17,261 nt of DNA from NCBI GenBank assembly GCA_023411615.1, contig JAEYOR010000039.1, forward strand, positions 1-17,261, written 5' to 3'. Below, piece after piece: positions 16,106 to 17,261 of this stretch; position 1 is the first letter of the stretch, and each line of letters opens with the position of its first letter. Source of the DNA: Actinomycetes bacterium. Its GTDB lineage: Bacteria > Actinomycetota > Actinomycetes > Actinomycetales > Demequinaceae. A model generated the notes under the pieces. That model was not told the DNA's origin, searched no databases, and worked only from the letters and a program-made list of their open reading frames with translations. Position numbers and translations under genes: made by a program.

Positions 16106-16597
16106 CTAGCGGTAGTTCACAAACTGGAGCGCTGCATCAAGGTCCGCGCCCTTGAGGAGAGCGATCACCGACTGCAAGTCGTCGCGCGATTTCGAGCTCA
16201 CGCGTACCTCATCGCCTTGGATCTGCGCTTTGACGCCCTTGGGGCCTTCGTCGCGGATCAACTTGGTGATCTTCTTCGCCGTCTCTTGAGAGATGCCTTG
16301 CTTGATTGTCGCCGTCATCCGGTACTCCTTGCCGGAGGCCTCCGGATCTCCATATTCGAGCGCCTTCAGTTCTACTCCACGCTTGGCAAGCTTGGAGATG
16401 AAGACGTCGAGCACGGCGCGCACTCGCTCAGGAGAGTTCGCCTTCATGAGGACTGACTCGCCGGACCATTCAATCGACGCGCCGACGCCCTTGAAGTCAT
16501 AGCGCTGTTCCACTTCCTTGCGGGCTTGGTTGAGGGCGTTATCCACCTCCTGGCGGTCCACCTTGCTCACCACGTCAAAGCTGCTGTCGCTCGCCAT
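16106..16597 (-). CDS. yajQ: YajQ family nucleotide-binding protein
   Basis: This 163-residue cytosolic protein has the full family length (DUF520). It shows the N-terminal signature SSFDVVSKVDRQEVDNA (5-21), then QRYDFKG (31-37), and a C-terminal QGDEVRVSSKSRDDLQ (127-142) followed by the terminal LQFVNYR. Family members bind nucleotides; some Gram-negative members bind cyclic di-GMP. A specific role in actinobacteria is not established. The ATG at 16597 has AAGGAGG 5 nt upstream, one of the strongest ribosome sites in the window. It is first in a two-gene operon with the YwiC-like gene. TAGCCT at 16618-16623 (minus strand) may be its -10. Confidence 0.93.
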   Translation of the reverse strand: MASDSSFDVVSKVDRQEVDNALNQARKEVEQRYDFKGVGASIEWSGESVLMKANSPERVRAVLDVFISKLAKRGVELKALEYGDPEASGKEYRMTATIKQGISQETAKKITKLIRDEGPKGVKAQIQGDEVRVSSKSRDDLQSVIALLKGADLDAALQFVNYR

Positions 16598-16713
16598 CGA
16601 GTCCTCCTTCAGGTTTCAGGCTAGTGCTGCGGTTGCCTGGAGCATCGCGCCCAAGGGCCCTGTTCGCGCGGGCACCGCTTTCCTTGCTATCCTTCCATGC
16701 GCGCCACGCGCAC
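16598..16713. promoter_or_regulatory. Divergent spacer with promoters of yajQ and tRNA-Tyr
   Basis: This 116-bp spacer must hold promoters for yajQ (minus) and tRNA-Tyr (plus). TATCCT at 16688-16693 fits a -10 for the tRNA, about 20 nt before its 5' end. TAGCCT on the minus strand (16623-16618) fits a -10 for yajQ. No convincing -35 is seen for either. Confidence 0.35.
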
Positions 16714-16794
16714 GGCGGGTTACCCGAGCGGCCAAAGGGGGCTGACTGTAAATCAGCTGCGAGAGCTACGGGGGTTCGAATCCCTCACCCGCCA
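16714..16794 (+). tRNA. tRNA-Tyr (anticodon GTA)
   Basis: The acceptor stem pairs GGCGGGT (16714-16720) with ACCCGCC (16787-16793), with discriminator A16794. The anticodon stem GCTGA/TCAGC encloses loop CTGTAAA, with GTA at 16748-16750. A long variable region (about 12 nt) marks it as class II, as expected for bacterial tRNA-Tyr. The T loop is TTCGAAT on a GC-rich stem. CCA is not encoded; the next bases are CGA. The 81-nt length is normal. Confidence 0.95.
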
Positions 16795-16798
16795 CGAC

Positions 16799-16820
16799 AT
16801 GGCCCGGCTTGCCGGGCCAT
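16799..16820 (+). repeat. Perfect inverted repeat after tRNA-Tyr
   Basis: ATGGCCCGGC and GCCGGGCCAT flank a TT centre, giving a 10-bp perfect stem that begins 5 nt after the tRNA. No T-run follows, so it is not a terminator alone. It may take part in 3' processing or reinforce the next hairpin. Confidence 0.6.
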
Positions 16821-16827
16821 CGTCACG

Positions 16828-16856
16828 AAAGAGCCCGGTTCGCCGGGCCTCTTTTG
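16828..16856 (+). terminator. Intrinsic terminator of tRNA-Tyr, possibly bidirectional
   Basis: AAAGAGCCCGG pairs with CCGGGCCTCTTT across a TTCG loop, with one bulged C, and is followed by TTTTG on the plus strand. On the minus strand the stem ends in CTCTTT, just beyond the stop of the convergent YcaQ-like gene. It may therefore serve both transcripts. Confidence 0.75.
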
Positions 16857-16857
16857 T

Positions 16858-17261
16858 CTATTGGCCCGTGCGTGTGGCGGTGCTGGCGGCAGCGATCCTC
16901 ACAGCGTCGGCGGTGTTGCCCCTCGGTGCGACCTCGACGTTGCCAAGACCAAGCCAGGCGGCAACCGACCACAGCTCGGTCGCGAGCGCCTGCGCAACCG
17001 CAGCGTCGGACCGTCTGCGCGCACCTGGGGCGGTCCCGTTCTCACGCCACGCCGCCTCGACCCGCAGCACACCGCCCTTGCGATCCGCCTTCAGGTCAAC
17101 GCGCCCCACCACCTGATCTCCCATGAGGAATGGCAAGCAGTAATAGCCATACACGCGCTTGGGTGCTGGCGTGTAGATCTCGTTTCGGTAGTCCACCCCG
17201 AACATCCGGGCAAGGCGCGGCCGGCACCCCGCGCCAGGCTCAAAGGGACTGGGCAATGTGA
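16858..17261 (-). CDS. YcaQ-like winged-helix DNA-binding protein, C-terminal part
   Basis: The reading frame stays open to the right edge, so the N-terminal part of the gene is missing; about 134 codons are present. The C-terminal region of the winged-helix family of YcaQ (HTH_42 type; E. coli YcaQ is a glycosylase acting on DNA crosslinks) is recognisable. The landmarks are SPFEP, then a short arginine-rich stretch, RNEIYTPAPKRVYGYY, LPFLMGD and GRVDLKADRKGGVLRVE. The window shows only this end, so catalytic residues nearer the N-terminus cannot be judged. The usual Trp-containing sequence after SPFDP reads GAGCRPR here, a local difference. It is convergent with tRNA-Tyr and shares its terminator region. 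Confidence 0.75.
   Translation of the reverse strand, partial: TLPSPFEPGAGCRPRLARMFGVDYRNEIYTPAPKRVYGYYCLPFLMGDQVVGRVDLKADRKGGVLRVEAAWRENGTAPGARRRSDAAVAQALATELWSVAAWLGLGNVEVAPRGNTADAVRIAAASTATRTGQ

Noticed and set aside
1..17261. CRISPR array, insertion sequence or prophage
   Set aside because: No regularly spaced repeats, transposase or integrase was seen. Gene content and composition look like core chromosome.

Overview
The window looks like chromosomal DNA from a high-GC Gram-positive actinobacterium, probably of the Micrococcales type. The evidence is the high GC content, frequent GTG starts, a NirA-type siroheme sulfite reductase, an FprA-type ferredoxin-NADP+ reductase, and a giant surface protein ending in an LAxTG sortase signal. 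The genus cannot be fixed from the sequence alone.

Left part (1-6504, minus strand): one tightly coupled sulfur-assimilation operon, transcribed right to left in the order sulfite reductase (sir/nirA), APS reductase (cysH), sulfate adenylyltransferase small and GTPase subunits (cysD, cysN), ABC ATPase and ABC permease of the SsuB/SsuC (sulfonate/taurine/nitrate) family. A third transporter gene may begin at the left edge. Every junction inside the operon overlaps by 1 to 14 bases. There is no APS kinase, and CysH carries the cysteine pairs of an APS reductase, so the route is sulfate to APS to sulfite to sulfide.

Control region (6505-6920): the most interesting part. About 105 nt upstream of sir, on the same strand, lies a 22-codon reading frame ending RSMCCVMCLSA (6610-6678). 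It has no Shine-Dalgarno sequence, and its ATG sits where transcription from a TTGCGG-N18-CACACT promoter would begin. Between it and sir are a 9-bp GC-rich hairpin, competing pairings and elements that could mask the sir ribosome site. This is the layout expected of a cysteine-sensing leader-peptide attenuator. Two palindromes and a short direct repeat separate it from the divergent fprA promoter (TATACT at 6854-6859).

Middle (6921-9462): fprA, which probably supplies reduced ferredoxin to the divergent sulfite reductase, then htpX, a membrane zinc protease. The 192-bp gap that follows holds a perfect CRP/GlxR-type box (GTGTGA-N6-TCACAC) overlapping a probable promoter of the next gene.

Right part (9463-17261): a 1963-residue secreted surface protein built from about nine repeated DUF11-like modules, a DUF5979-like module, an LAHTG sorting signal, a membrane helix and a basic tail. 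Its stop codon shares a CTAG with the stop of a convergent YwiC-like membrane protein, which is in an operon with yajQ. Then come tRNA-Tyr(GTA), two hairpins (the second a probable terminator), and the C-terminal part of a YcaQ-like winged-helix protein that runs off the right edge.
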